This document shows positions 38,667 through 49,429 of a stretch of 55,491 nt of DNA, in pieces. The position numbers and the translations under genes are program-made. A model generated the notes under the pieces. It was not told the origin of the DNA. It worked only from the letters and a program-made list of their open reading frames with translations, and searched no databases. The first letter of the stretch is position 1. The number at the start of each line of letters is the position of its first letter. The stretch is from Lojkania enalia (lineage: Eukaryota; Ascomycota; Dothideomycetes; Pleosporales): NCBI GenBank assembly GCA_010094045.1, contig ML986599.1, forward strand, positions 1-55,491. Direction: 5' to 3'.

Positions 38667-39362
38667 ATGAAAGTCAAAAGCATTATTCCCTGGACCTTAG
38701 CTCTACTTGCTTCTGGTGGACCGCTACCGGAAGGGGAATGTCCTCAGACTCGGTGCTACAATACTACTAATGAGTGCGGCATGGTGTATGGAGGGTGAGT
38801 GCTCTTCCAATTTCCATTATCGCGTTTGAACAACTACACTGTTGGTCCTCGACGGTATAATAAGCCTTGGCTTCGCTTCAGCCCTTCCTTCTCCACTTCA
38901 TAGTGCAAGAACTCTCACTCAAACCTAAACAGATGCTGGGACGAGTGCGCCCCCCCGGCTTCTCGCCTGCAATACTTCACCAAACCAATCTGCCCTTTAA
39001 CCTCCTTCGCTCCAATGCCAACAACTCCCCAAGCACGAATCGGTACCCCGCTCCCACCTACGACATCCATCCCATGCCACTTGGGCGTTCACATGTGCGA
39101 GGATCTGATAACCGTGTGCGGGGATAGAACCATCATGTACGGCGGGTATGTTCTATGTCATTCTCCGTACACTGTGCACGTGCTCGAGCTGACCGTTCAC
39201 AGTTGCCACAATGTCTGCTCGGCTAAGACATATATGCCCCCGCCTTGTACCGAGGCGCCTGTGTCCATCACGGCGCCTTCGGAGACTAGCAAGAAAAAAC
39301 AGCCCCCAAGGGGTCACTGTACGCATGCGAAGGCGTTCATGTGTGCCCCTGCGGCATGGTAG
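38667..39362 (+). CDS. Small secreted cysteine-rich protein with repeated six-cysteine modules (effector candidate)
   Basis: Three exons (38667-38794, 38933-39145, 39203-39362) encode about 166 aa with 14 cysteines. Residues 1-18 look like a signal peptide (MKVKSIIPWTLALLASGG). Two modules follow, each with six cysteines. Module 1 has Cys25, 30, 37, 44, 48 and 63, with CGMVYGGC in the middle; module 2 has Cys91, 98, 105, 115, 119 and 129, with the equivalent MYGGC. Proline-rich linkers separate them. Both introns (138 and 57 nt; donors GTGAGT and GTATGT) interrupt the codon for the second Gly of YGG in phase 2, so exon borders and modules coincide. A third module seems to start (Cys153, Cys161) before the TAG. 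I recognise no named family; size, export and disulfide potential fit a fungal effector or antimicrobial-type protein, which is inference. The 3' end may be incomplete. Confidence 0.75.
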
Positions 39363-39779
39363 AAACTATGCTGCTTTCTGCGGTGGATGTTTGGTGGTAA
39401 TGCAAGGAAGATTTGCCCTACGCTACACGTTTGACTAATGTCAGTAGTTTCTCATTTCTATGTTTGTTTCTATCTTTTCAGGTACGGACCTTCTGCCTTT
39501 TACAAGGTTGAACAAATATTTAATCGCTTTTAAGTTGTAGTTTCTGGTATTAAATAGTATTATCTTATTATTAAGCCCTTAGAGGAGTACACTACCTTTG
39601 CTCAGGCACGCTGCTTTCAAAAGGAAGCGCATCAGATAAAATGAAATATATCTCGATGTCGACTGAGCCAGCAACAACGGTATGTCGTGCATACATCCGC
39701 ATAAGTAGAAGAATTGTAAATGTAGACATATCAAACCCCAAACTAAGAAGCCCCAACACATCCCTCAAACGACCGGACT

Positions 39780-41629
39780 CTACTTGGAAACGGCATTGAG
39801 CCACGTCAGAGACTGCATTATCAGCGCACTCCCGGCTATCGCGGTCAGAACACCCGTAGCCGTCCGAATAAATAGAGTCCTCGTACCATATGGGCCACTA
39901 GCATTCATAATCTTCGCAAAAATCATGAAGGTAAGATCCTTCAATAGACTTGCAGCGCCCACACACATAGCACCAATGATGAACCTCGACTTGAAAGAGT
40001 TAAAAATCACAACTTCGGATATGAGTGGGTGTAGAAGGCAAATCGAGCCATTGACACGCCCATCTTTGATATATGCAGGCGGTATAATGACATCGGACGG
40101 CATGAAATTTGCGTCACTCAGTGTCGCATTCGTGGCAATGTCCGTGCCGTTCTGAAGGAGAAGGTGGAGGTTGGCCTTGAGCTCGTAGCAATCGAAGGCC
40201 AACCTGTTGTGATTGGTCACCGGCTGCAGGATGAAGAAAACTAATATGACAGTCCAGATAGCTAGTTGAAGTATACGCAATTGCCAGGGCGAAGGCGCCA
40301 TGTCATGCTCGAGTTTGAGAAGGAAGTCACGGTCGTGAACATGGAGTGGAGAGTTGGAAGGTGGCCTAGAAAAACACGTAGTGAGGAACGCCACGAAGCG
40401 ACTCCGACGTGGTGGCGTATGCGGGATTGTGGGAGAGGCATTTCCACTGGGGCCCAAACACGGATCCGATGTTCCGCCGACTCGGGGTCCCAAAAGCTGA
40501 TGGACTGCGATGTTGGGAAACTTGGGCTGCTCCTCTGGCGCCGCAAGGGGGTTGAGAGATGCCTTATTGGCGCACAATTGTTCTTCAGGTCGACGGCGTT
40601 GAGACCTTCTACGCGACGCATCCGACTGGTTTGATGGAACTCGAGCAATAGATGAAAGATCGCCTTCAGCTGAACGACATTTTTCTTCATCTGACCACAT
40701 CATCGGCCTATGCTCACCCATGTTGCTTTCAAGTTCAGGCTCTTGTGCCTGCGGCATCGTATCCCACGTAGTCGAGCGGCCTTCAAACGTAGGATGCCGC
40801 TGAGGATCAGGACTGTATCGGTTGCCCAAAAGCAACTGGTGGAAGTTGTGCTGCTGCATACGTTCTCGATAATCGAAGCGCGGAGGTTGTAGCTCCAAGG
40901 TCCTAAGGGAATCTGGCTGCGAGATAGAAGCGATATAGTCCATGGATGGAACAGTTGATGCCTGCGCCTCGTAGCTACCCCTTGATGCCCGTGCAATGCC
41001 CATTGCCCCTAGCTTCTCTTGCGACTCGTGATGGGCATATGAGGGGCCCGTATAGGCGTTGATTCTTTGCTGGTCAGGGCTGTTTGCATATGCGCGAGCT
41101 TCGGCAAATAGCTGTGAGCCCTGATTAATTGAGCGGTATCTCGTCGGGACCTGAGAAGGATGGTTCCAAGTGTTTAGACTGCGTTGCGATGCAGATAGAT
41201 CGACGGCAGGCGAACGTCTATGGTAGAGTCTTGGTCCCGTTGAGTCGTCCCAGCTCGGAGACCTTTGAGACGCACTGGATACAGGGCGTTCCGGTCTGGG
41301 GAAGTCATACGGCGTGGGGCTAGTGGGGGGAGTCCTAATTCCTGACGATGCCGACCTTATCGACAAACTGCGAGCTCGGGCTATGCTGGCATTGAGGCTC
41401 GTTGGGCCCGATCGGCTTCGGTGAAGCCTGCTATCTGCAGGAATTGGCTGTCATGAGGCCTTAGCATGGGCGGTGACTCGAAGACGCTGGAGAGGAAACT
41501 TACACTGAGCGACTCTTGCTCGACTTGTTGCCGCTGTTCCGTATGCACCTGTGCTCGATCCTGTAGCCCTCCATTTTGGGAGATCCGCGTGTTGACGCAT
41601 AATTCGGGCCCTTCCGAGATACGTTGCAT
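39780..41629 (-). CDS. Unknown protein with a long disordered N-terminus and three C-terminal membrane helices
   Basis: A long frame (41447-39780) joins upstream through a 56-nt intron (41448-41503, GTAAGT donor, phase 0) to an exon that contains an ATG at 41629; the product would be about 597 aa. The first 370 residues are rich in Ser, Pro, Arg and Gln and look disordered. The last 170 have hydrophobic segments around WQLRILQLAIWTVILVFFIL, then an NGT/NATL-containing loop with likely glycosylation sites and paired cysteines, then SRFIIGAMCVGAASLL and a final helix with TGVLTAIAGSALIMQ. This suggests a membrane protein with a luminal or outer loop. I know no family. The start is uncertain: the frame stays open to a stop upstream of 41690 without another ATG, so a further 5' exon is possible. 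Confidence 0.72.
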
Positions 41630-41689
41630 CTGCTCGACTGCCTCCCGTGCGACACAACCCGGGCAATTCCCCGAGACTGAACGCTTCAC

Positions 41690-43669
41690 TGGAATTCAGG
41701 TGAAATGAAGAAGCGGACGCAGGCATGTAAATAAAAACACTGCGAGAGACACATGCTACGGAAGTCATGGGATGGCGAGCGGGGTAGAAGGTCGCTGATG
41801 TGGTGTGTTTTGGGACGCGTTCTTTGGTGGAGCCATGCTGAGGAAGCCACGACCAAGTGTGCATCGCCATTCAACCTTGGACGGCACCACCGAGATGCAC
41901 CTCGTCCGGTTCAAGGCACGTTTCAAACCGCGCAGCGTACGGTCCTGTTTGGGCGGAGGATCAGCGGGGTCCTGCTCTTGAGGGCGGAGAAGACTCGACA
42001 ATGCGGGCAGACACCTGCACATGCATGTTAGTCAATCTACCCAATCCCGGCTGCAGGCCGCTGGCATCATCGCCGGGGGATCGACTTATGGGGAGGCCTG
42101 CAAACAAACACAGCAAGGCTATCGCACAGGTTGGGTGTTCACAAAGGCCCGCAGTGTCTGCAACTACGAAACACGCGCCTCTTGTTTGATGTCTGATGTC
42201 TGATCCTATTCTGAGCCAACCTAGACATTTGGGGAGATTCACGGGTTGCACCGAAGTAGGCGTTATCCTCCGTTTTGGTCTGGTCCCCAAGCATCAAATC
42301 GAAACAGCGATCGGCTTACGATAGATACCAGAGGCATTGTAAAGTCAATGTCACAATGTTCATGATACCCCTGTCATTCGCGCGGCAACATTGGAATACT
42401 TTGATTTTGGGCGAAGGCAATGTTTCTCAGGGGTCTTTGGTGAGGTAATGGCGGTGCGGGGAAAAGAGCCGGGAGCGCCGGATGTACCACTTTGGTACCC
42501 TTGGGGGTCGCGAAAGTATTTGGTATGCATGGATCTGCGGATCCTCGCTGGCCTGTTACATGTCGAGGAAAGAAAGCATTTGGGAGATTGTTTGGAAGAG
42601 GGCCGCTCGTGATGGGAAGCTAGTATGCTAGAATGACCGGCAAAATCTTGTTCCGCCCGTATACGAGCACCTCCCTACATATTGTCATCAACTCAATTCC
42701 GTTGAATTTCTTCACCGTGAAGTATGGATAGGATCGCCTCCACTCTGGTATGTTTCCCCTCCTTTGCCACCACTCCTCTCCTGGCCTCGAAACCAGCTCC
42801 TCGAGTCCTCACACCTGTTTAAGGTCAATGCCGTCAATCCACACATTGCAAGTCATCCGCTCATCGCTCACCCCGCAATCGTATCAATCGATGATGATGA
42901 CACTATAATGGATGGTCAACAAACCCAGCTGGTTCACTTGTGGTTGGGCCATCTGACTCCCCTCTGCTGGTGGCACCCATTCCCAACAACTTCTTTTGTT
43001 GTAAGTCAAGTGTCCTTCTTTGTCTTCGTCCTTCCTACTTCCATTAAGGCGAGCAATTCAAGTCTTTATAGTTCTAGTAATTCAACGGCCGAACGAGGGC
43101 TTTACATTCATTTATTCATTCTTGATTCAATGTGAGAATAACATTGCATATTCTGATTTAACTTCCCATCGTGGGCTTCGTCAACAGTTACGTGTATGTG
43201 ATGGGCAACGATGTTAGTCTAGGACGTCGAGAATAGCAGTTTATAATAAACTATAGCATTTCGGATATGATACTGGATCGCGCACACCGCATGCCGTCAA
43301 AATTTGCCTGCTATTGTGGCCAAGTAGACATCTTTCAATGTTCTTGTACCTTGTTTCTATCCTTGTGGTATAAAAATCTCGCCAAGATAGCTCCTTGCAT
43401 CCTCGCTTGGTCTGATCTCCACGCATTCCAGGGGATACCATTCCAAAATTGAGTACAAATTCGATGTTTTTTTCTTTCATCTTGAAGTCAGTGCATTTGC
43501 TTCTAGATACCTACAATGCACGTGCATTCGCTCGTCACCTTCACCTTCACCAGTTCGCACCAAAAGTCCGCCTTACTCACATGATCTCGGCAAGCCTCTG
43601 CTTCTCAAATCAGAGGAACTATCCTCTACAATTTACGCATTATCATCCAAAATCTTACTCGAAGCAGTC
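41690..43669. other. Intergenic region with no confident gene
   Basis: About 2 kb between divergent genes. Frames near 41451-42200 overlap on both strands and are mutual shadows. An ATG at 42725 followed by a GTATGT could be the first exon of a small gene reading right, but I could not join it to a downstream exon. It probably contains the promoters of both neighbours. Confidence 0.4.
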
Positions 43670-44719
43670 ATGAAGGTCGTCATTACTTCGGCTTCCCGTC
43701 CAGCAGCCCTTGCTCTTGCACGTGTCCTCACCGCTCAAGGTCACACGGTCATCGGAGTTGATTACGAGCGCTTCTATGGCATCTGTCCAGCACGCTACTC
43801 GCGCGGATATGCCAGTTTCTTCCGGCTTCAGCACGATTGGGGCCAATTTACACAGTTGCCTACCGATATCGATCTCGTAATCCCCTTCGAGACTACCCAG
43901 GACATCACTATCAAGGATCTACAGAATCGGAGGCCTTGGAAAGCTCTCCACCACTCCCACCCAATATTCGAGTCCCAAGACCAATTCTGGAAATTCACTA
44001 GAACAAGAGTTACCTCGAGCGCTGTGCATGTCCCCGGCGAATGCGAATCTCCACCCGAGGACGGCACAATCTATGAAGCGCACGTCCTCATTAACGATAG
44101 CCATATCCGGACTTTCCTCGTAACCACATTAGCCGGGGGTCTGCGGCCGGAAGATTTCATTGCTATTCCACCGACTGATCCGCTCTTTACGATCATGCGG
44201 AGCTTCACCGAGTCCCTCGTAAGGGCTCTGGGAGTATTTAACCAAATACACACCCATATGACCATCCGCTTCTCAGTCGAAGACCACATCCTTGAAATTG
44301 GCATTTTGCGCAAAATAACTGCTCTGTCTTGCTCCAACAAGCCTCATGATTCGATCATTTTGCTCTCCTCGCTGAAGTCGAAGTGGAGTGAATTGGCAAG
44401 TGCGTACACGGACCCAAAACCGAAGGCTTCTAGCCTTAATGTTGCGTATCTACCGAATCCTAGTGGTACGTATTCAATTCTGCGTGTGCTGGTGGAGGGA
44501 TTGAGGGCATTGTGCCTGTTTGTAGGATCTTGGGGACGCGACTGGCGAAGTCTAGCTAATTTGGTTATGATGGTCACTGTTTGGATGCTTTATTTCAAAG
44601 AAGACATGTGGTGTTGGCATGATCCGCTGCCTGCGCTGGTAGAATGGTTTGTGAACGTTCCGTTGGAGACATGTGTTTGGTTTTGGGAGAGGCATCAAAA
44701 AGGGAGGAGAGCAGACTAG
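43670..44719 (+). CDS. ATP-grasp-like protein with hydrophobic C-terminus, unknown role
   Basis: A single 349-aa frame without introns. The start MKVVITSASRPAALALARVL, followed by GHTVIGVDYE, is a Rossmann-like fold start of the kind seen at the head of carbamoyl-phosphate-synthase and biotin-carboxylase type ATP-grasp enzymes. Later, ESLVRALGVF and IRFSVEDHILEIGI resemble the last metal-binding strands of an ATP-grasp core (F-x-V-x-x-x-x-x-LEI). The middle nucleotide-binding lobe seems shortened, and the usual final E...N pair is not evident, so catalysis is doubtful. From about residue 265 the protein has hydrophobic stretches (ILRVLVEGLRALCLFVG, LANLVMMVTVWMLYF) and many tryptophans, suggesting membrane attachment. 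The ATG at 43670 has G at -3. It may be a reduced, membrane-tied relative of fungal ATP-grasp proteins; I cannot name a substrate. Confidence 0.7.
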   Translation: MKVVITSASRPAALALARVLTAQGHTVIGVDYERFYGICPARYSRGYASFFRLQHDWGQFTQLPTDIDLVIPFETTQDITIKDLQNRRPWKALHHSHPIFESQDQFWKFTRTRVTSSAVHVPGECESPPEDGTIYEAHVLINDSHIRTFLVTTLAGGLRPEDFIAIPPTDPLFTIMRSFTESLVRALGVFNQIHTHMTIRFSVEDHILEIGILRKITALSCSNKPHDSIILLSSLKSKWSELASAYTDPKPKASSLNVAYLPNPSGTYSILRVLVEGLRALCLFVGSWGRDWRSLANLVMMVTVWMLYFKEDMWCWHDPLPALVEWFVNVPLETCVWFWERHQKGRRAD

Positions 44720-44876
44720 AAGCCGGCCAAGAAAATATCCTGTATGCGCTATATGGGATGATTGACATTTCGGGTTCAATATCAAGGTAGATTCGAAAAT
44801 GCAATGAATACTGCTGCCGAAATAGATGGGTATCATTGTGTTTCTACATATATTTTACAGCCATTTCCTGTTCGTA

Positions 44877-46475
44877 TTAATCATACATGGCCGCAGCATC
44901 CTCGGGATGCGTAGGCGGACCGTCGCGGCCTGTACTCCTCAAATCCGCTAACAAAATTTTTAGATGAGTCTCTCTATTTTGATTCGTCTCCCAAGTAACA
45001 GCTTGCGAGTACCAAAGAATGTCCCAGGCGTCATCTGGAATACCCTCAAGGAGGGACGGAATCCCGCGTGCCTTTAGGTAAGCCCGCCATAGGATGCGGC
45101 GAACGTCATCATTGCCACCGACGTATGCAAGCTTGAGGGCATAGTTAAGTTGGCGAATGGCGGGGTGAATGTTAAATGGTGGGAGGAGGTTGATGCGCAG
45201 ACGACGAAGTGCAGCAAGATGCTCGGGGTCGTTCTCTGCAATTTTGATTTGCTCTTTGAGGGTTGTGAGCTCAGACTCATCCATCAAAGCTGGGTCTAAA
45301 GCTGACTTGCCCATCCTTGTGTAGTCCGATTTCGCCTGTGCAATCGCCTGCTTAATAACCCGCAACTTATCAAATAACGCGGGGTCATCCAGTATTTTAT
45401 CGATCTGGGCAGTCAGTTCCGGGCTGATTTTGGACTCATCAAAGTCCTCTTCGGGCGGAGCATCCTTAAACTTGGCGATATCATTTGCTAGTGTTTCGAA
45501 GGTGCTCGTGACTTCTGCCTCTTGCTCCTCGGTCAAGCCTTCGGATGGATTTGCACGGGCAGGCACACCCATTTCCTGGCTCACTCGACCCCAAACAACC
45601 TTCATAGCGTCTTCCAGCTCGAGGAACTCGTTCCATCGAGGAGGATTAGCCTTCTCTAGCTCTTCTTCCGAAGAAAGGAAGTCATCTGGGATCTTTTCAG
45701 GATCGTTAGGATCGAGACCCGCATCCCTAACCTTTTTTTCCCACTTTTCGCTATATACCTTATTCTTATCTAGCTTGTCGCCCAACCGCTCGAACAGCTC
45801 CACGAGCTCGGGACTATCTTCTGGACCATTTTCCAGTTTCAATATCCTGGCCTGCAAATCCAATAGCTCTTCCTTCGCGTCACCAATGTCTGGATCGTCG
45901 ATCATCTCCTGGAAGACTCCATGCAGAATCTCAACCTCCCCTTTCTCATCCTCCTTTTCCATATTCTTCTGCCATTCGATGCCCCTCTTCATGATCTCCA
46001 GTTGCGGACGCAGGTCTTGGAAATTGTGATGCTTCATGAGGATGTCTATTGACGCGCCGTAGACTGGGTCGATGTTGTAGTCAGAATCACTATCCATCTT
46101 CTCCTCTTCTGCATCTACCAAATCGGAGAATTCCTCGGCCTTACGATCCATTTCCTGGATACGCTCGATATCCGACTTGTTTGCAATCTTCTCGATAAGG
46201 CGCTCGTTGCCTAGGTCATCGCGCTCCCACCATTCCATTGATTCGAGGCGTCCTTTGCCACCTGGGGTGGTTCCAGGGGCTCCGCCCAGATCTATATCAC
46301 TCGGGGGCTCTATTCGAGGCCGTCGGGGGGGATAGTATCGTTTGCGATTGGACGAAGCGTAACAGCGAAGGCATTGGTACGGGAGGCGGTGTGCAAGAGG
46401 AAATCTCGGATTGGAAGGTCGAGATACCGCTCGTAGGACCGTGGCTGAGGAAATGCATGCTCGAGAGGGGGCCAT
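44877..46475 (-). CDS. Conserved-looking mitochondrial-type protein, acidic and helical, function unknown
   Basis: A single open frame giving 532 aa from the ATG at 46475. That start begins MAPSRACISSATVLRAVSRP and is rich in Arg and Ser without acids for about 50 residues, a good mitochondrial presequence. The frame continues upstream to an ATG at 46619, but that would bury the presequence. The rest is highly charged, Glu/Asp-rich and helical, with several DDP/DDPD turns, and ends in a compact domain with RQLNYALKLAYVGG, RILWRAYLKARGIPSLLEG and AWDILWYSQAVTW. Composition and tail suggest a mitochondrial matrix protein, perhaps ribosome- or RNA-associated, but I cannot assign it to a known subunit. 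It converges with the ATP-grasp-like gene, 157 bases away. Confidence 0.85.
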   Translation of the reverse strand: MAPSRACISSATVLRAVSRPSNPRFPLAHRLPYQCLRCYASSNRKRYYPPRRPRIEPPSDIDLGGAPGTTPGGKGRLESMEWWERDDLGNERLIEKIANKSDIERIQEMDRKAEEFSDLVDAEEEKMDSDSDYNIDPVYGASIDILMKHHNFQDLRPQLEIMKRGIEWQKNMEKEDEKGEVEILHGVFQEMIDDPDIGDAKEELLDLQARILKLENGPEDSPELVELFERLGDKLDKNKVYSEKWEKKVRDAGLDPNDPEKIPDDFLSSEEELEKANPPRWNEFLELEDAMKVVWGRVSQEMGVPARANPSEGLTEEQEAEVTSTFETLANDIAKFKDAPPEEDFDESKISPELTAQIDKILDDPALFDKLRVIKQAIAQAKSDYTRMGKSALDPALMDESELTTLKEQIKIAENDPEHLAALRRLRINLLPPFNIHPAIRQLNYALKLAYVGGNDDVRRILWRAYLKARGIPSLLEGIPDDAWDILWYSQAVTWETNQNRETHLKILLADLRSTGRDGPPTHPEDAAAMYD

Positions 46476-46619
46476 GCTTGCGATGGTGTTCCACGCATGA
46501 TGGCTGCAGGAAAGTTCAACTTTTTGGTGGCGCCGCTCAAACATGGCAAACATCCTTGGCGCCGGGGGTCTTCGCAAACTCCGTAGCTCGATGCCTCTGC
46601 CTCTGCATTCAGCGGCCAT

Positions 46620-47083
46620 CAGGAATTCGACAAATTCTTCGCATTCGCCTGTCGAGCCGCTCCCCTACCTACCTACTGGTAGTGGGCTTGCGCTCTCTTC
46701 CTTAATCTTAGGTTCTTAGCGATTCTTCTTGATCACGAAGTTCTCAGCAAACACCAACCCTATTCATCTCCATTGTTTATATTGAACACAATCCGCTATG
46801 CTCATTTTATTTCTTTTATCCGTCATCTTCCTGCCATCTCAACTCGCCGCCACGGCGTAGCGACCAAAGCATATTGAGGACCCGCATATTTATGGGCCCT
46901 TGCTTTAGGCACGCAGTAATTCTTCCGGTTCGGAATATAGTAATCCCATCATTTGCATCGAAAGATTCTCTTCGTTTTGATAACCAATTTCGAATAACGG
47001 AAGTTCAAATTATACGCTATATCCAAATGCAATATCAAAAAGACACAATCCTGCTCATCAAACATTGAACTTCTCGCTCATAT
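46620..47083. other. Short intergenic region
   Basis: Separates two genes that both read left. It should contain the promoter of the mitochondrial-type gene and the 3' end of the phosphodiesterase unit. No gene is seen. Confidence 0.5.
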
Positions 47084-48187
47084 CTAGATATTCCAGGCGC
47101 CTGCTACAAGCATAACTCCTACCGCACAAACCAAATTTACCATTACCTTCCTGGCCTTACCTTCGAAACGGAGGCCAGCCCCTCCTCCTACCAGTTTCTG
47201 GGGGACCTGCATTCGTCCCAGCGGCTTAGTGACCTTGTTGAAGATGTCCACTGTTTCAATCGCAGGGCCAACATTAAAAAAATCGACTAGCACGTACGTC
47301 GGCGCCCTTGTGACCCGGTTGCCGCAATCTACCATATGCTGCCCCAGCGCTCCAGGACCATCCCAGCCGTTCGTCGTATTCACGTTCCTGATATCTGGGA
47401 CGTGAATACCGAACGCTTGCTGCCAATATAGCAAGTGGTTCATTATGAATAGTCGCCCGGATTCTAGCATTGAATCGATGGTCTGCTTCTCGGGACGATC
47501 CGGCATACATGTGAAATTGCTAGGATCTGTGACTTCGTACGCGTTTTCCCAAGTGAATGTATATTGATCTAGCAAATACGGCGCGTTCTCGACGTCAGGC
47601 TTCAGGGGGTTTATGAGTGAGACGAGCCGCTCTTTATTATCGATCATTTCGTTGAGGGCAGGCCACGTTGCGTTCGCTTGGTTTGAAGATGGAGACGCTT
47701 GATCGATTTTAGAAGGAACATATCCGTACCGTGCAATATCGGCTTCCGAGTATACGCCTTCAATTTCTCTCGCATCCACACCATCGGAGTTCACCAAAAG
47801 CACCGTGACGATATCATTTGGGTTCGCTTCCATCCATTCCCGTATCTCCAAGAGCCAGTCTCTAAGCCGCCCAACGTCGAAAAGCGAGCAGGACGAATGG
47901 CACAAATGAAGTTCTCTTTTTCCAGTGCGATCGTCCAAATCAACGTGCACTTGCGCTGTCAAGAACCGGACGCCCGCGTCCAACTGTTTGGTTGTAGAGA
48001 AAAATTGGTTGCCAAAGCTCGAATATCCTGTCGAAGCGTCCCGGATGAAAGGCGAATTGTGCGCTCCGAGGTAGGTAACGGTATCATACAGCTTAGAACA
48101 GAGATCTGGCGAATTATTGCACACGCGTGCAGCGTCGGTCCAGCCAACGAAGAAGAGAATGGAGACGCAGATGACCAGTGACTGCAT
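47084..48187 (-). CDS. Secreted PI-PLC X-domain-like phosphodiesterase, possibly GPI-anchored
   Basis: A TIM-barrel phosphodiesterase-like protein of 367 aa in one exon. Residues 1-19 are a signal peptide (MQSLVICVSILFFVGWTDA). The mature protein begins with a cysteine pair, then TYLGAHNSPFIRD, which holds the first active-site His of PI-PLC X domains. RELHLCHSSCSLFDVGRLRDWLLEI provides the second His region and NPNDIVTVLLVNS the following barrel strand. A conserved TYVLVDFFNVG lies near the end. The last 20 residues are hydrophobic (VNLVCAVGVMLVAGAWNI) after basic residues, a typical GPI-attachment signal. Such fungal proteins are annotated as PLC-like, but few have a proven substrate. The ATG at 48187 directly precedes the signal peptide; a run of 17 A (plus strand) lies just upstream. 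Confidence 0.9.
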   Translation of the reverse strand: MQSLVICVSILFFVGWTDAARVCNNSPDLCSKLYDTVTYLGAHNSPFIRDASTGYSSFGNQFFSTTKQLDAGVRFLTAQVHVDLDDRTGKRELHLCHSSCSLFDVGRLRDWLLEIREWMEANPNDIVTVLLVNSDGVDAREIEGVYSEADIARYGYVPSKIDQASPSSNQANATWPALNEMIDNKERLVSLINPLKPDVENAPYLLDQYTFTWENAYEVTDPSNFTCMPDRPEKQTIDSMLESGRLFIMNHLLYWQQAFGIHVPDIRNVNTTNGWDGPGALGQHMVDCGNRVTRAPTYVLVDFFNVGPAIETVDIFNKVTKPLGRMQVPQKLVGGGAGLRFEGKARKVMVNLVCAVGVMLVAGAWNI

Positions 48188-49429
48188 TGTAAACGAGCGA
48201 TGGGCTAAAAAAAAAAAAAAAAATAAAATAAAAATTTTAAAATAATGACTCCTAAACCACCAGATAGGCGGTGGAAGTTAAAGATACATATGTACGCTTA
48301 CACAAAGGGAAGACATGGTTTGCACAATGTTCAAAGCGCGAACCTCAAGGATAAAGAGTATATAAATACCTATTCATTGTTCGTAGATCACATTTCGCAA
48401 ATGCCTAGATCTGTCTTACTAGATGAATACCCCAACAATAGGAATTTCGTAAGTGAAGGAGCCCGGTGGAAGACGGTAGAAGACAAATATGTCTCTGAAT
48501 TCTAGCGACATTGTTACAGCGCTACATTTCAATTCTCTGGCTAAACTTTCCCTCTCCTTCCGCATATCTTTGTGCTTCAATTGCATTTCTGCGTCACTCA
48601 AGAGATAGATAGTCTTAATTTTCTCATTCGCCTTAAAATGCAGGCTACTAACGTAAACGAAGCATTGTCAAACGGCGGCCTGCAGCCCCCAACCCCCTCT
48701 CAGCTTTCCTTAGATATCGCGACGGTTTTTGAGCGTAACAAACGATTCAATAAGCAATCAGCTCAGATAAACTCAGGTTTATCATTCGGTGGGTTAGATT
48801 GCGAGGGTGGCCAGGAATATCAAGGACAAGATGTAACGTCCGTCCCTGCGTGCCGGGACGCACGGTGTAACGGGACAGGTTCGCACTTCGGAGCTTCGCT
48901 ATCTCTAACTCACTATCATGCAGACCTGTAGTTAATGTTTTAATGATCTGCAGCTACTTCTCTCAAAATGCATCAGCCTCCGATGGAGACTGCAGCGGTG
49001 TTGACCTTGCTGTCGATCGTTTCGTCAACGCTGTCAATAGACCCTTCGTCAATATCCCCCTGTCTGTTTGCGACTACAAAAGTTTCCCTAGATTCCGGAG
49101 GGTCTAATAGAAAGCAAGATTAGCGAAGACTGAGTCTCTGAGTTTAAAATGCCACTTTAAGCTGATATGTATGCAATCCGGCAGTTTCGCCGGTCGACAG
49201 CGGAAATCGCGAAAAGCGTTCCAGCGCGTCGGAATGGTCTAGCGTCTCTCAGTATGCAGGCAGCCTGTAGTAGCGTGCTCAAATCTATCGTAACAAATTC
49301 GACGCTATGCCCGAGCAGGCTATCTGCTAAGAATAGCTGTGGCGCATGCTGGCGGCTTTCTAGAAGCGTCTACCAATTAGCCTCGCTACCGCCTCGACGC
49401 GCTCTCCGATTCATCAGCTCATTGTTATA
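48188..49429. other. Intergenic region with A-tract, edge of repeat-rich part
   Basis: It holds a 17-A run (48207-48223) followed by an AT-rich patch, then DNA with short frames only. A frame around 48650-48931 lacks known motifs; a GC-rich stretch with near-repeats of GTAACG lies at about 48834-48875. The left end of the pogo-type element should lie here, but I could not identify its terminal inverted repeat. Confidence 0.45.

Noticed and set aside
41451..42290. Several overlapping frames on both strands upstream of the membrane protein
   Set aside because: They shadow one another, show no motif, and I could not splice any of them to the known exon with confidence.
42725..43016. Possible small spliced gene beginning MDRIASTL with a GTATGT donor
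   Set aside because: No downstream exon could be joined that gave a convincing protein.
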